Positions 50,628 through 58,930 of a DNA stretch of 64,000 nucleotides are shown one piece after another. The translations under genes and the position numbers were made by a program. The number at the start of each line of letters is the position of its first letter. Position 1 is the first letter of the stretch. The stretch covers positions 3,291,001 to 3,355,000 of the forward strand of contig NZ_CP154260.1 of assembly GCF_039545795.1 (NCBI RefSeq), read 5' to 3'. Under the pieces are notes generated by a model that had not been told where the DNA came from, did no database searches, and was given only the letters and a program-made list of their open reading frames with translations. This DNA is from Chitinophaga niabensis. Lineage in GTDB: Bacteria; Bacteroidota; Bacteroidia; Chitinophagales; Chitinophagaceae.

Positions 50628-51635
50628 TTAACGGATGATGGGGAGCACTTCTTCTATGAGCTTTTTAGATCCGATAAAGATGGGTATACGCTGATGCAGT
50701 TCTGTAGGTTTGATATCCAGTAAGCGCTGATTTCCATCTGAAAACGCGAGCCCACCGGCCTTTTCCATCAGAAATGACATGGGATTACATTCATAACAGA
50801 GCCGTAAACGCCCCTGCGCATATTTACCAAAGGCGGGGTACATAAAAATACCTCCCTGTACCAGTGTACGGTGTATTTCAGACACCATGCAGCCAATGAA
50901 ACGGTGGCGGTAGACCTTTTCCGTAGCATCTTTTGCCATAAAATGATCGATGGCCTTCTGTACCTTTTTCTCGTACAGGTGATAGTAGCCCACGTTAATG
51001 GAAAAGATATCACTTTCGTCCGGCACCTTCATATTGGGGTGAGAGAGGCAGAATTCGCCTATGCTGGGGTCCAGCGTAAAGCCCTGTACACTTCTGCGGG
51101 TAGCATATACCAGCATGGTAGAAGAACCGTAAATGATGTAACCTGCCGCTATCTGCTGGCTGCCGGGCTGCAGGAAGTCCTCCAGCTCACAGGAGCTGCC
51201 ATTGGGGGTTAAGCGGCGGTAAACAGAAAATATGGTACCGATGGAAACATTCACGTCTATATTACCGGAACCATCGAGCGGATCCATTAACACCACGTAT
51301 TTGGAGTTCCTGGAGAACTCATCATCAAAGGAAATGAACTCTTCATTCTCTTCAGAAGCCACACCACAGCAGTATATGCTGGTCTGGAGGGAGCTGATCA
51401 GCTGGTCATTGGCAAATTCATCCAGCTTTTTAACAGACTCGCCCTGCACATTGGTTCTGCCCGCTTCTCCCAGGATATCTGCGATACCGGCCTTGTTCAC
51501 TTCAACGTTCACACGTTTAGCGGCCAGCCCTATGTCCCGCAGGAGCCCGGAAAGCTGTCCGGTTGCGCCAGGGTAGTTCCGCAATTCCTGAATGGTAAAT
51601 TCGTCCAGGGTCATCACCCGTTGGTTCATTTTCAT
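50628..51635 (-). CDS. fbp: class 1 fructose-1,6-bisphosphatase
   Basis: The gluconeogenic enzyme that hydrolyses fructose 1,6-bisphosphate to fructose 6-phosphate. The metal site is VLMDPLDGSGNIDVNVSIGT. The substrate block is FRYPAFGKYAQGRLRLCYEC in related form (MYPAFGKYAQGRLRL), and the end is RIPIFIGSKKLIEEV. 335 residues, class 1 length. ATG at 51635, divergent from the aspartate kinase gene with 145 bases between them. Confidence 0.96.
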   Translation of the reverse strand: MKMNQRVMTLDEFTIQELRNYPGATGQLSGLLRDIGLAAKRVNVEVNKAGIADILGEAGRTNVQGESVKKLDEFANDQLISSLQTSIYCCGVASEENEEFISFDDEFSRNSKYVVLMDPLDGSGNIDVNVSIGTIFSVYRRLTPNGSSCELEDFLQPGSQQIAAGYIIYGSSTMLVYATRRSVQGFTLDPSIGEFCLSHPNMKVPDESDIFSINVGYYHLYEKKVQKAIDHFMAKDATEKVYRHRFIGCMVSEIHRTLVQGGIFMYPAFGKYAQGRLRLCYECNPMSFLMEKAGGLAFSDGNQRLLDIKPTELHQRIPIFIGSKKLIEEVLPIIR

Positions 51636-51780
51636 ATACGTGTTAGGTTTGGGTGCGCTAAATTAAGCTAAACGGTACGAATATTTAGCAAACTGTCATT
51701 TTTTGGGAAACAGATTTTTAAACAATTCTAAAGTTGCCGTACTTTGCCAAACAATTTTTTAACAGAACAGGATTCTCCTT

Positions 51781-53046
51781 ATGAAGGTTTTCAAATTTGG
51801 CGGCGCAAGTTTAGAAACTATTGAGCGCATACAACAGGTAGGCAAGATCATCCAGGCTTACCCGGAAGATAAACTGCTCATCGTTATATCAGCTATGGGT
51901 AAAACAACCAATGAGCTGGAAAATGTAGCGAAGAATTTCTACATGCGTAAACGTGAGATAGCCTCCCAGCTGCTCTATAACATAGAACAACATCACCTGC
52001 AGGTGGCAGAGAACCTTCTTGGCACTAAGGAGCATCCCCTCTTCACCCAGCTGCAGCAGTTCTTCACAGAAGCGGAATGGACATTAGGAGAAAAACCACT
52101 GCGTAACTATGATTACTACTACGATCAGCTGGTAGGCCTCGGCGAATTGCTAAGCACCGCCATCGTGAGCGCTTACTTCAACCAGGTTGGGATCACCAAT
52201 GTATGGCTGGATGTAAGGGATGTATTCCGTACGGATGATAACTTCCGCGACGCGAATATCGACTGGGAGGTAACGCAGCGACAGGTGAATGAGAAGGTGT
52301 TGCCTGTTTTCAATGCGGTGGACATTGTGATAGCACAGGGCTTCATTGGCAGTACAGATCAGAACGAAAGCGTTACCCTTGGCCGGGAAGGCAGCGATTA
52401 CTCCGCCGCCGTTTTCGCCAACCTCCTGAACGCAGAAAGCCAGACCATCTGGAAGGATGTAGAAGGCCTGAAGAATGCAGACCCTAAACTCTTTCCCAAC
52501 ACGGTGAATATCCCGGAGATAGGGTTCAATGAAGTGATTGAAATGGCCTATTATGGCGCGCAGGTGATCCACCCGAAAACCATCAAACCTTTACAGAACA
52601 AACAAATTCCATTATACGTTAAATGCTTCCTGGATAAGGACCTCCCCGGCACTGTGATCAAAGGGGATGCAGACGGCCGCAAACTGCCTCCGCTGATCAT
52701 CCTTAAGAAGAACCAGGTATTGATCACCATCACTTCCCGCGCATATGATTTTATCACCGAGGATAAGATCAGCGATATCTACGAGATCTTCCATGACAAA
52801 AAAGTAAAGATCAATCTTACGCAGAATGCTGCTATCAGTTTCAGCTGCTGTATAGACAATAACCCGGAAAAGATAGAATTACTCATCAAAGCATTACATG
52901 GCGGCTTCAAGATCTCTTATAATGAAGGGCTGGAGCTATTAACAGTAAGGCATTTCAAGAACGGGCTGCTGGAAGAGTTAACAAAAGGCCGGAAGATATT
53001 GCTGGAGCAACGTTCAGACAGTACCGTACAATTGATCATGAAATAA
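51781..53046 (+). CDS. lysC: aspartate kinase
   Basis: Phosphorylates aspartate, the first step toward lysine, threonine, methionine and diaminopimelate. The start MKVFKFGGASLETIERI is the family signature. Further blocks are VISAMGKTTNEL, VTLGREGSDYSAAVFANLL and KDVEGLKNADPK, and the site YGAQVIHPKTIKPL. A C-terminal ACT region (about 315-415) would give feedback control. 421 residues, monofunctional (no homoserine dehydrogenase). Start ATG at 51781. Confidence 0.95.
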   Translation: MKVFKFGGASLETIERIQQVGKIIQAYPEDKLLIVISAMGKTTNELENVAKNFYMRKREIASQLLYNIEQHHLQVAENLLGTKEHPLFTQLQQFFTEAEWTLGEKPLRNYDYYYDQLVGLGELLSTAIVSAYFNQVGITNVWLDVRDVFRTDDNFRDANIDWEVTQRQVNEKVLPVFNAVDIVIAQGFIGSTDQNESVTLGREGSDYSAAVFANLLNAESQTIWKDVEGLKNADPKLFPNTVNIPEIGFNEVIEMAYYGAQVIHPKTIKPLQNKQIPLYVKCFLDKDLPGTVIKGDADGRKLPPLIILKKNQVLITITSRAYDFITEDKISDIYEIFHDKKVKINLTQNAAISFSCCIDNNPEKIELLIKALHGGFKISYNEGLELLTVRHFKNGLLEELTKGRKILLEQRSDSTVQLIMK

Positions 53047-53451
53047 CCTCACCGGCAGGGGACACACAAATGAAAGGGGGAATAGCGCGAACATAATTTT
53101 CAACGACTTATGGAAAAAATACTCCTCTCTGAGCATCATCACGCCAACTTCCATTGCGTATCCCTTACCGGAAAGGTCCTAATGGTTAAATGGTTCACTG
53201 TTTAACGAAAAAGCATAAAAGGAGCGCTACAGACAAGGCACCCTTTTGGTGTCATCCACATGCCTCGCCGTAACGCTCCATGGTAAGTATTACTACCTCA
53301 TAAGCATAATTTAATCCTGCCCATAAATTTATCGTGTAACTGCTTACATCGTTTGCTTATTCTATGGGAAGTGCTTTCCCGCCAATTGATACCGGTTTGC
53401 TACAGTATTGCAGCATTCATGGGGAGATGTGTGTTATTGATAGGGAGGAAA
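53047..53451. other. 405-base intergenic stretch with a possible structured element
   Basis: Between the convergent lysC and LytTR genes. It holds a 10-bp stem-loop at 53221-53279 and a 31-codon ORF (53110-53205) without support. The rest shows nothing I recognise. Confidence 0.5.
53221..53279 (-). terminator. long stem-loop, possible terminator or structured RNA
   Basis: Outer arms GGAGCGCTAC (53221-53230) and GTAACGCTCC (53270-53279) pair over 10 positions with one mismatch. Inside are AGGCA (53236-53240) with TGCCT (53261-53265) and smaller pairs. On the minus strand a T-rich run follows (TTTTATGCTTTTT), as for a terminator of the LytTR operon, but the 39-base interior is unusually long. 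Confidence 0.45.
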
Positions 53452-54168
53452 CTACGGGGTCTTATCCAGGATGCGGAGTACCAGTTCTTTATAACTTCTT
53501 CCGATAGGGATGGGTTTGCCATTTATCTCAATATCCGTAGCGGTAAAGGCATCTATCTTATCTTTCGCAACAATGAAAGACCGGTGGATCCGCAGGAAAT
53601 TATTCTTCGCCAGCAGGTCTTCTATTTCACCCAGCTGAAACTTGGTGAGGATGGTCTTCTGACGTGTAGTGATGCCAATATATTCCTTCAGGCTTTCTAT
53701 GTACAATATTTCATCCAGGTATACTTTCACTTTCTTCTTACTTACATTAAAGAACAGGTATGCTCTTTCCACAGGGCCGCTGGCCGGCAAGTGCATTACA
53801 AGCGGTTGTACAGCCTGCTGCCGCACTTTATTCACTGCCATCAAAAAGCGGCTGAATTCAATAGGTTTTAACAGGTAATCCACTACATTCAGCTCATACC
53901 CTTCCAGCGCATACTCCTGGTAAGCGGATGTAATGATGATCTGAGGCGGGTTTTTCAGCGCTTTAATGAAAGCAAGCCCTTTGAGCTTAGGCAGGTGAAT
54001 ATCGAGGAATATGAGGTCTATATGCTCTCCCTGTAATACCTCCATGGCATAGATGGCATCCATGCAAACACCTTTCAGCTGCAGGAAAGGTACCTGCCGG
54101 ATATAATCGCTGAGCACTTCTGCAGCCAGCGGTTCATCTTCTACTATGATGCAATTAAATTTTTGCAT
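53452..54168 (-). CDS. LytTR-family response regulator
   Basis: A 238-residue transcription regulator. The receiver domain carries IIVEDEPLAAEVL, and the phospho-acceptor Asp56 lies in DLIFLDIHLPKLKG. The LytTR DNA-binding domain (about residues 135-235) has YIESLKEYIGITTRQKTILT and NNFLRIHRSFIVAKDKIDAF. It overlaps the sensor kinase gene by 14 bases, so the two are translationally coupled. A double repeat at 55227-55256 in front of the kinase has the spacing expected for a LytTR operator. Confidence 0.95.
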   Translation of the reverse strand: MQKFNCIIVEDEPLAAEVLSDYIRQVPFLQLKGVCMDAIYAMEVLQGEHIDLIFLDIHLPKLKGLAFIKALKNPPQIIITSAYQEYALEGYELNVVDYLLKPIEFSRFLMAVNKVRQQAVQPLVMHLPASGPVERAYLFFNVSKKKVKVYLDEILYIESLKEYIGITTRQKTILTKFQLGEIEDLLAKNNFLRIHRSFIVAKDKIDAFTATDIEINGKPIPIGRSYKELVLRILDKTP

Positions 54169-55213
54169 GACTGTCCAGGTTAATGGTAAGCACTACTTTA
54201 AATACAGCCGGTTCATTGAACACCAGCAACTGATGCTCCTTGTACATCAGTTCCAGCTGCCGCCTTACATTTTCCAGCCCTATCTTGTCCTTACTGCCCT
54301 GCGATTCATTTTCCTTATTGTTCTCTATAATAAATGTAAGCAAACCCTGGTGCAAACGGATCTCCATATGAATATAGGAATCGAAACGGGTTTCACTCAC
54401 ACCGTGTTTAAAGGCGTTTTCCACGAAAGGCAGTAACAAAAGCGGAGATACAGGATACAATTCATTATCGATATCTTTCTTAAATACAATATTGAGGCGG
54501 TTGTTATACCGTATCTTCTCCAGTTCCAGGTAATCATCCATCATCTTCATTTCCTCCGCAAGGGTAATGCGCCCTTTACCGGATTCATACAACATAAACC
54601 GCAGTAATTTGGAGAGTTTCATTACGATCTCCGGTGTGAGGTCCGACTTCTTCCGGGCCAGTGCATAAATGTTATTCAGTGTATTGAAAAGGAAATGCGG
54701 ATTGGTTTGATTGCGCAGGTACTTCAATTCTGTTTCCAGCTTTTCTTTCACCAGGTTCTTTTCCCTTTCCTTGGCAGAGAGCTGCATCCTGATGAGCTTA
54801 AAAGCTACTGCCGTGGCACTCACAAACCCCATATCCATCACCCCCAGCAAAAGACGGCTCAGCTTAAACAGTGGCGCTGTTTTAATGACATTATCATAAA
54901 TAACAGGGAAGATGTAATAATTGAAGACCATCCTGTATAGTGCAAGCGTAATGCATAACATCAGAGCTGTTTGCAGCACTACCCAGGCTATATGCCGGGT
55001 ACCTTTTAATATCTGTGGGATAGCGGCGTACAATATAAAGTAAGTCAGGATCAGCTTAGGTAAAGTGGCAGCTACTGCAGCATGTGTTGCCATGAGGAAG
55101 CGGGCTTTTTCTGTGATACCTGGTAGTGATGAAGCCGTCCAGGTATATTCCATAAGTGCATCCTGCAGGGTATAGGCTACCCAAAACAATACATGTAACA
55201 GTACTCTCTTCAT
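54155..55213 (-). CDS. LytS/YehU-type sensor histidine kinase
   Basis: A 352-residue membrane sensor that phosphorylates the LytTR regulator next door. Four to five membrane helices fill the first ~145 residues (FWVAYTLQDALMEYTW, LPKLILTYFILYAAIP, WVVLQTALMLCITLALYRMV). The His_kinase block is NQTNPHFLFNTLNNIYALAR with His173. The ATPase part is LLLLPFVENAFKHGVSE and KIGLENVRRQLELMY. ATG at 55213; the in-frame TTG at 55222 is not needed. Confidence 0.93.
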   Translation of the reverse strand: MKRVLLHVLFWVAYTLQDALMEYTWTASSLPGITEKARFLMATHAAVAATLPKLILTYFILYAAIPQILKGTRHIAWVVLQTALMLCITLALYRMVFNYYIFPVIYDNVIKTAPLFKLSRLLLGVMDMGFVSATAVAFKLIRMQLSAKEREKNLVKEKLETELKYLRNQTNPHFLFNTLNNIYALARKKSDLTPEIVMKLSKLLRFMLYESGKGRITLAEEMKMMDDYLELEKIRYNNRLNIVFKKDIDNELYPVSPLLLLPFVENAFKHGVSETRFDSYIHMEIRLHQGLLTFIIENNKENESQGSKDKIGLENVRRQLELMYKEHQLLVFNEPAVFKVVLTINLDSHAKI

Positions 55214-55226
55214 TGGTTTCAAAAAT

Positions 55227-55256
55227 CGTTAAAAAAGAGGTGAACGCCGTTAAAAA
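55227..55256. promoter_or_regulatory. direct double repeat, possible LytTR operator
   Basis: Two identical 9-base repeats CGTTAAAAA (55227-55235 and 55248-55256) with a 12-base gap, so 21 bases start to start, two helical turns. This lies 14-43 bases ahead of the LytS start. LytTR proteins bind pairs of ~9-base repeats with 12-13 base spacing, and the CGTTAA core agrees partly with the consensus. Confidence 0.5.
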
Positions 55257-55335
55257 CCTTTGAAGGGAGGTTTCCTTTGGCCATACAGCATGCTTAATGG
55301 TACTATATTAACTAAAAAGGCTGACCTGAGATAAA

Positions 55336-55379
55336 GCTTTGAGAGACCTTTGAGAGACCTTTGCAAGGCCTATGTGAAG
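55336..55379. repeat. four 11-bp direct repeats upstream of the LytS gene
   Basis: GCTTTGAGAGA, CCTTTGAGAGA, CCTTTGCAAGG and CCTATGTGAAG in direct succession (55336-55379), about one helical turn each. They lie upstream of the LytS/LytTR operon, 52 bases from the S41 terminator. Could be a regulator site or a small tandem repeat. Confidence 0.55.
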
Positions 55380-55430
55380 AAACGTGAAAATAGTATTATT
55401 ACTATGGGAAGGTATACCCAAATATAAGAA

Positions 55431-55458
55431 AATGGGCTGAACAAATGTTCAGCCCATT
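55431..55458 (-). terminator. intrinsic terminator after the S41 protease gene
   Basis: A 12-bp perfect stem (AATGGGCTGAAC with GTTCAGCCCATT) and a 4-nt loop. On the minus strand it is followed by TTCTTATATTT. It lies 11 bases past the stop. Confidence 0.85.
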
Positions 55459-55469
55459 CGCCTGTAAAA

Positions 55470-58400
55470 CTATTTTATCCTCACCGGGTCTGCCGGCTTG
55501 GGCACTGGCTTATAAGGATTCGCTTTCAACTCTTCCAGCAATACCTGTACCCCTCTTTCCAACTGCGGATCACGCCCTGCGATCACATCAGCAGGCGTTT
55601 GTTCCACATCAATATCAGCAGTGGTACCTTCGTTTTCAATGATCCAATTACCTTTTGTATCATAGATCCCGAAACTCGGAGAAGTAACAAAACCGCCATC
55701 TATCAAAGTAGGATATCCGCTGATACCCACCAGGATACCCATGGTACGTTTACCGATCAGTTTACCCAATTGTTTCTGGCGGAACATCCAGGGCATCATA
55801 TCTCCGCCGGAACCTGCATACTCATTGATCAGCATGGCCTTAGGGCCATAGATACCGTTACCTGGTGTAGTAAAGCTTCTGCCATCCCTTACACCCCAGT
55901 AGCTGAGTATTTTCCTGTCTAATAAGTCTACTACGTAATCTGCTACGGAACCACCGCCATTGAAGCGTTCATCGAGCAGTAAAGCATGTTTATCTGTCTG
56001 CGCAAAATAATAACGGTTGAAGAAAGTATACCCTTCCGCCCCGGTGTTCAACATATATACATAAGCGATCTGGCCATTGCTCAGTTTATCTACCTTTTTA
56101 CGGTTGCCTTCGATCCAGTCCATCTTGCGTAATTCAGATTCTTTGCCTGCATCCACCGGTTCTACGATGATCTCCCTGGCACCAGCTTCGGAAGGTTTAT
56201 CGTTCACTTTTAATACCACCTGGCGGTTCACGGTATTTTCCAGCAGGCTGTAGATACTGATATCTCCATCCAGCGGGCGGCCATTTACGGAAAGGATGTA
56301 TTCTCCTTCTTTCACGTTCAGGCCGGGAACTGCCAGTGGAGCTTTCAGCTCAGGATTCCAGGAAAGTGTGCTGTAGATCTTTTTAATGCGGTATTTATTT
56401 TCGCTGATCTCAAAATCTGCACCCAATAAACCGGTAGGCACTACAGGACCACCAGGCATATCACCTGCGCCTACATAGTTATGCCCTACCACCATTTCAC
56501 TCATCATTTCATTCAACAGGTAGTTGAGGTCTGAACGATGGCTAACATAGGGCAGCAGTGCAGCATAACGTTTTTTATTCGCATCCCAGTCTACCCCGTG
56601 CATATTCTTTACATAGAAGAAGTCTTTCTCTATTTTATATACTTCATCAAAAACCTGTTTCCATTCTGCTACAGGGTCCACCATCATGCTCACTGCGGAA
56701 ACATCTACCTTTCCTTCTCCGGCAGATGGTTTACGGTCTGTACTCACAATATGATAGCCGTTATTCGCCGCCAGCAACATCTTCTTACCATCAGCACTAA
56801 TGATGAAGCCATTTCCTTTTGTAAAGGTTTCGCTTTTGCGTTCTTTCAGATCGTAGTAACGCACTTCGTCGCCGGAAATAAAGAACAGTTTATCTTTCAC
56901 CCTGCCGTTCAAACCCCTGTACTGGCCACTGCCCAGGGGTAATGCAATGATCCGGTTCTGAATACCATCCAGATCAATCTGTGCAACCTCTTCTTTTTTA
57001 TCAGCAGGTTTAGCGGCGGCTGTTTTGGCAGTATCTTTCTTTTCTTCCTTTACTGTTTCTTCATCGCTTTCCGGTGTGAAGATGGTAGGCGTATTTTTAG
57101 CTAAGAGCACGGCATACACATTGCTGGTGGAATTCCGGTCGTATGTTTGCATATGCAGGCCGCTGAGCCCCATGCCGGAATTGGTACTGGCAGGGAAGAA
57201 AATATATTTTCCGTCTGCACTGAAGGTAGGATTACCTGCATCACTCATGCCATCTGTAACCGGTGTTGACTTACCTGATTCAAGGCTATACAGGTACACG
57301 GCATCATAACCATTCGCACTTGTTTTGAGATAGGTGATCCATTTGGAATCAGGCGACCAGGCAGGTGCAAATACATTCGAACTACCGCTTGGAATGGAGG
57401 CATTGCCATTCGTATCTATGTGTACGATCTTTTTACTTTGCACATCTATATAATAGAGATTGAAATGCGCATCGCTGTAGAAGATCTTTTTGCTATCAGG
57501 GCTCCAGGTGAGGCCGAAATAATAAACGGTTTTACCCAGTTCAATTTCAACGGGTTTATCCAATGCTTTCTGATCACGCAGTATCAATTTGTAATTACCA
57601 TCTATATCAGAAATATAAGAGATCCATTTGCCATCAGGAGACCAGGCAGGCTCTCTTTCATGGCTACCGGGTGAATTAGAGATATTGCGCACATCCCCTT
57701 TTTCTTTTGGTACAGAGAAGATCTCTCCCCTGCCCTGTACTAACAAACGCATGCCGGTAGGCGAAATATTCACCCGTTCAAAGTTTGTTATCTTTTCTAA
57801 GTGTGGACGTTTATAAGGAAGGTCTGTGCGGATGCTCACGGCCACATCGGTTACTTTGCCGGATGCAGCATCCAGCAGGTGAATGGTGGCGCCTTGTTCA
57901 AAGGCCAGTGTTTTACCGTCTGTAGTGAGAGTCTTTACATCCTCATTGTTATATTTTGTGACCTGCGTTACCTGTTTGGAATCCGTATCGTACCGGAAGA
58001 TGTTCATGGTATGATTACGGTCACTGAGGAAGTACACGCTCTTTCCTACCCATACCGGGCGCACGTTATTGGAATTAGCAGCAGGAATCTCTTCTATCTG
58101 GTTGTTGGCATGATTGAAGATCCAGATCTTAGGCATATATCCGCCACGGTATCTCTTGAAAGGGCGGTATGTAGCGCCACCTTCCGTAGGATCGGGGTTC
58201 TTGATATAAGCAGTGAACTTACCGTCAGGAGAAACTGCGCCCTGCGTTGCTTCAGGTATTTTAGCATGTACGGCAGCAAGCCCTCCCTTGGTACTCACTG
58301 TATATAACTGGCTGGTTCTGCCGGTAGGAGATTCAGCGCCGGAAGCATACAGGATATGCTCATTGTCTACCCAGCCTCTCACCGCATCGCGGAAAGGATG

Positions 58401-58721
58401 CCAGGTGATACGGCGGGGATCACCGCCATCCACAGAGATAACGTATACATCGTTATTCCCATCGTAGTTACCGGTAAAGGCAATCCATTTGCCATCCGGA
58501 GAAAAGTAAGGGTCCTGTTTAAAGGAAGGATTTACTGTTAGTCTCACCGGGTTGGAGCCATTCCGGTTAGCGATCCAGATATCGCCGGCATACATGAAAG
58601 CAATGTGCTTTTCACTGACTGCTGGGTTCCTCAGCAATTTTGTCTCAGACTGTGCCTGTGTGGTTATAGGGCCAAGGGCGAGGAAAGCACCGATGGACAG
58701 GCCGATTATGTTATGCATCAT
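55470..58721 (-). CDS. S41-family tricorn-like protease
   Basis: A 1083-residue exported peptidase. The signal peptide is HNIIGLSIGAFLALGPITTQAQ. Residues about 40-600 form beta-propeller repeats with PD40/WD40-type motifs (DPYFSPDGKWIAFTGNYDG, REPAWSPDGKWISYISDIDG). A charged linker (EEKKDTAKTAAAKPADKKEE) follows. Then come a PDZ domain (VKEGEYILSVNGRPLDGDIS) and the S41 catalytic part with the nucleophile in NEYAGSGGDMMPW. This is the tricorn core plan. The start is one of the two adjacent ATGs at 58721/58718; the open frame further upstream is not needed. Likely periplasmic and cleaves peptides. Confidence 0.94.
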   Translation of the reverse strand: MMHNIIGLSIGAFLALGPITTQAQSETKLLRNPAVSEKHIAFMYAGDIWIANRNGSNPVRLTVNPSFKQDPYFSPDGKWIAFTGNYDGNNDVYVISVDGGDPRRITWHPFRDAVRGWVDNEHILYASGAESPTGRTSQLYTVSTKGGLAAVHAKIPEATQGAVSPDGKFTAYIKNPDPTEGGATYRPFKRYRGGYMPKIWIFNHANNQIEEIPAANSNNVRPVWVGKSVYFLSDRNHTMNIFRYDTDSKQVTQVTKYNNEDVKTLTTDGKTLAFEQGATIHLLDAASGKVTDVAVSIRTDLPYKRPHLEKITNFERVNISPTGMRLLVQGRGEIFSVPKEKGDVRNISNSPGSHEREPAWSPDGKWISYISDIDGNYKLILRDQKALDKPVEIELGKTVYYFGLTWSPDSKKIFYSDAHFNLYYIDVQSKKIVHIDTNGNASIPSGSSNVFAPAWSPDSKWITYLKTSANGYDAVYLYSLESGKSTPVTDGMSDAGNPTFSADGKYIFFPASTNSGMGLSGLHMQTYDRNSTSNVYAVLLAKNTPTIFTPESDEETVKEEKKDTAKTAAAKPADKKEEVAQIDLDGIQNRIIALPLGSGQYRGLNGRVKDKLFFISGDEVRYYDLKERKSETFTKGNGFIISADGKKMLLAANNGYHIVSTDRKPSAGEGKVDVSAVSMMVDPVAEWKQVFDEVYKIEKDFFYVKNMHGVDWDANKKRYAALLPYVSHRSDLNYLLNEMMSEMVVGHNYVGAGDMPGGPVVPTGLLGADFEISENKYRIKKIYSTLSWNPELKAPLAVPGLNVKEGEYILSVNGRPLDGDISIYSLLENTVNRQVVLKVNDKPSEAGAREIIVEPVDAGKESELRKMDWIEGNRKKVDKLSNGQIAYVYMLNTGAEGYTFFNRYYFAQTDKHALLLDERFNGGGSVADYVVDLLDRKILSYWGVRDGRSFTTPGNGIYGPKAMLINEYAGSGGDMMPWMFRQKQLGKLIGKRTMGILVGISGYPTLIDGGFVTSPSFGIYDTKGNWIIENEGTTADIDVEQTPADVIAGRDPQLERGVQVLLEELKANPYKPVPKPADPVRIK

Positions 58722-58885
58722 AAGCGTTGTGGGTATATTTTGTTGTACTGCAATGGGCAATGTCGCAAAATATAGCAAAATCCTTAGCTAAATGCATTTT
58801 GCCAGCCAATAAATTGACAGGCGGCATAAAAAAGAAATGAAAGGCCCGGAGCAAGCAGAAGTATTTTATGACTGCTATAAAAAAG

Positions 58886-58907
58886 AGGCCGGATAAATAT
58901 CCGGCCT
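58886..58907 (-). terminator. intrinsic terminator after the second SusD gene
   Basis: A 9-bp perfect stem (AGGCCGGAT with ATCCGGCCT) and a 4-nt loop. On the minus strand it is followed by a T-run (CTTTTTTATAG). It lies 23 bases past the stop. Confidence 0.85.
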
Positions 58908-58930
58908 TCCAGGGGTTTCATAAGCATAAT

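Noticed and set aside
53110..53205. 31-codon plus-strand ORF downstream of lysC
   Set aside because: No recognisable family, no clear start signal, and no supporting context beyond the open frame.
53353..53871. 172-codon plus-strand ORF opposite the LytTR gene
   Set aside because: It is a shadow of the LytTR coding sequence, whose motifs are clear on the other strand.
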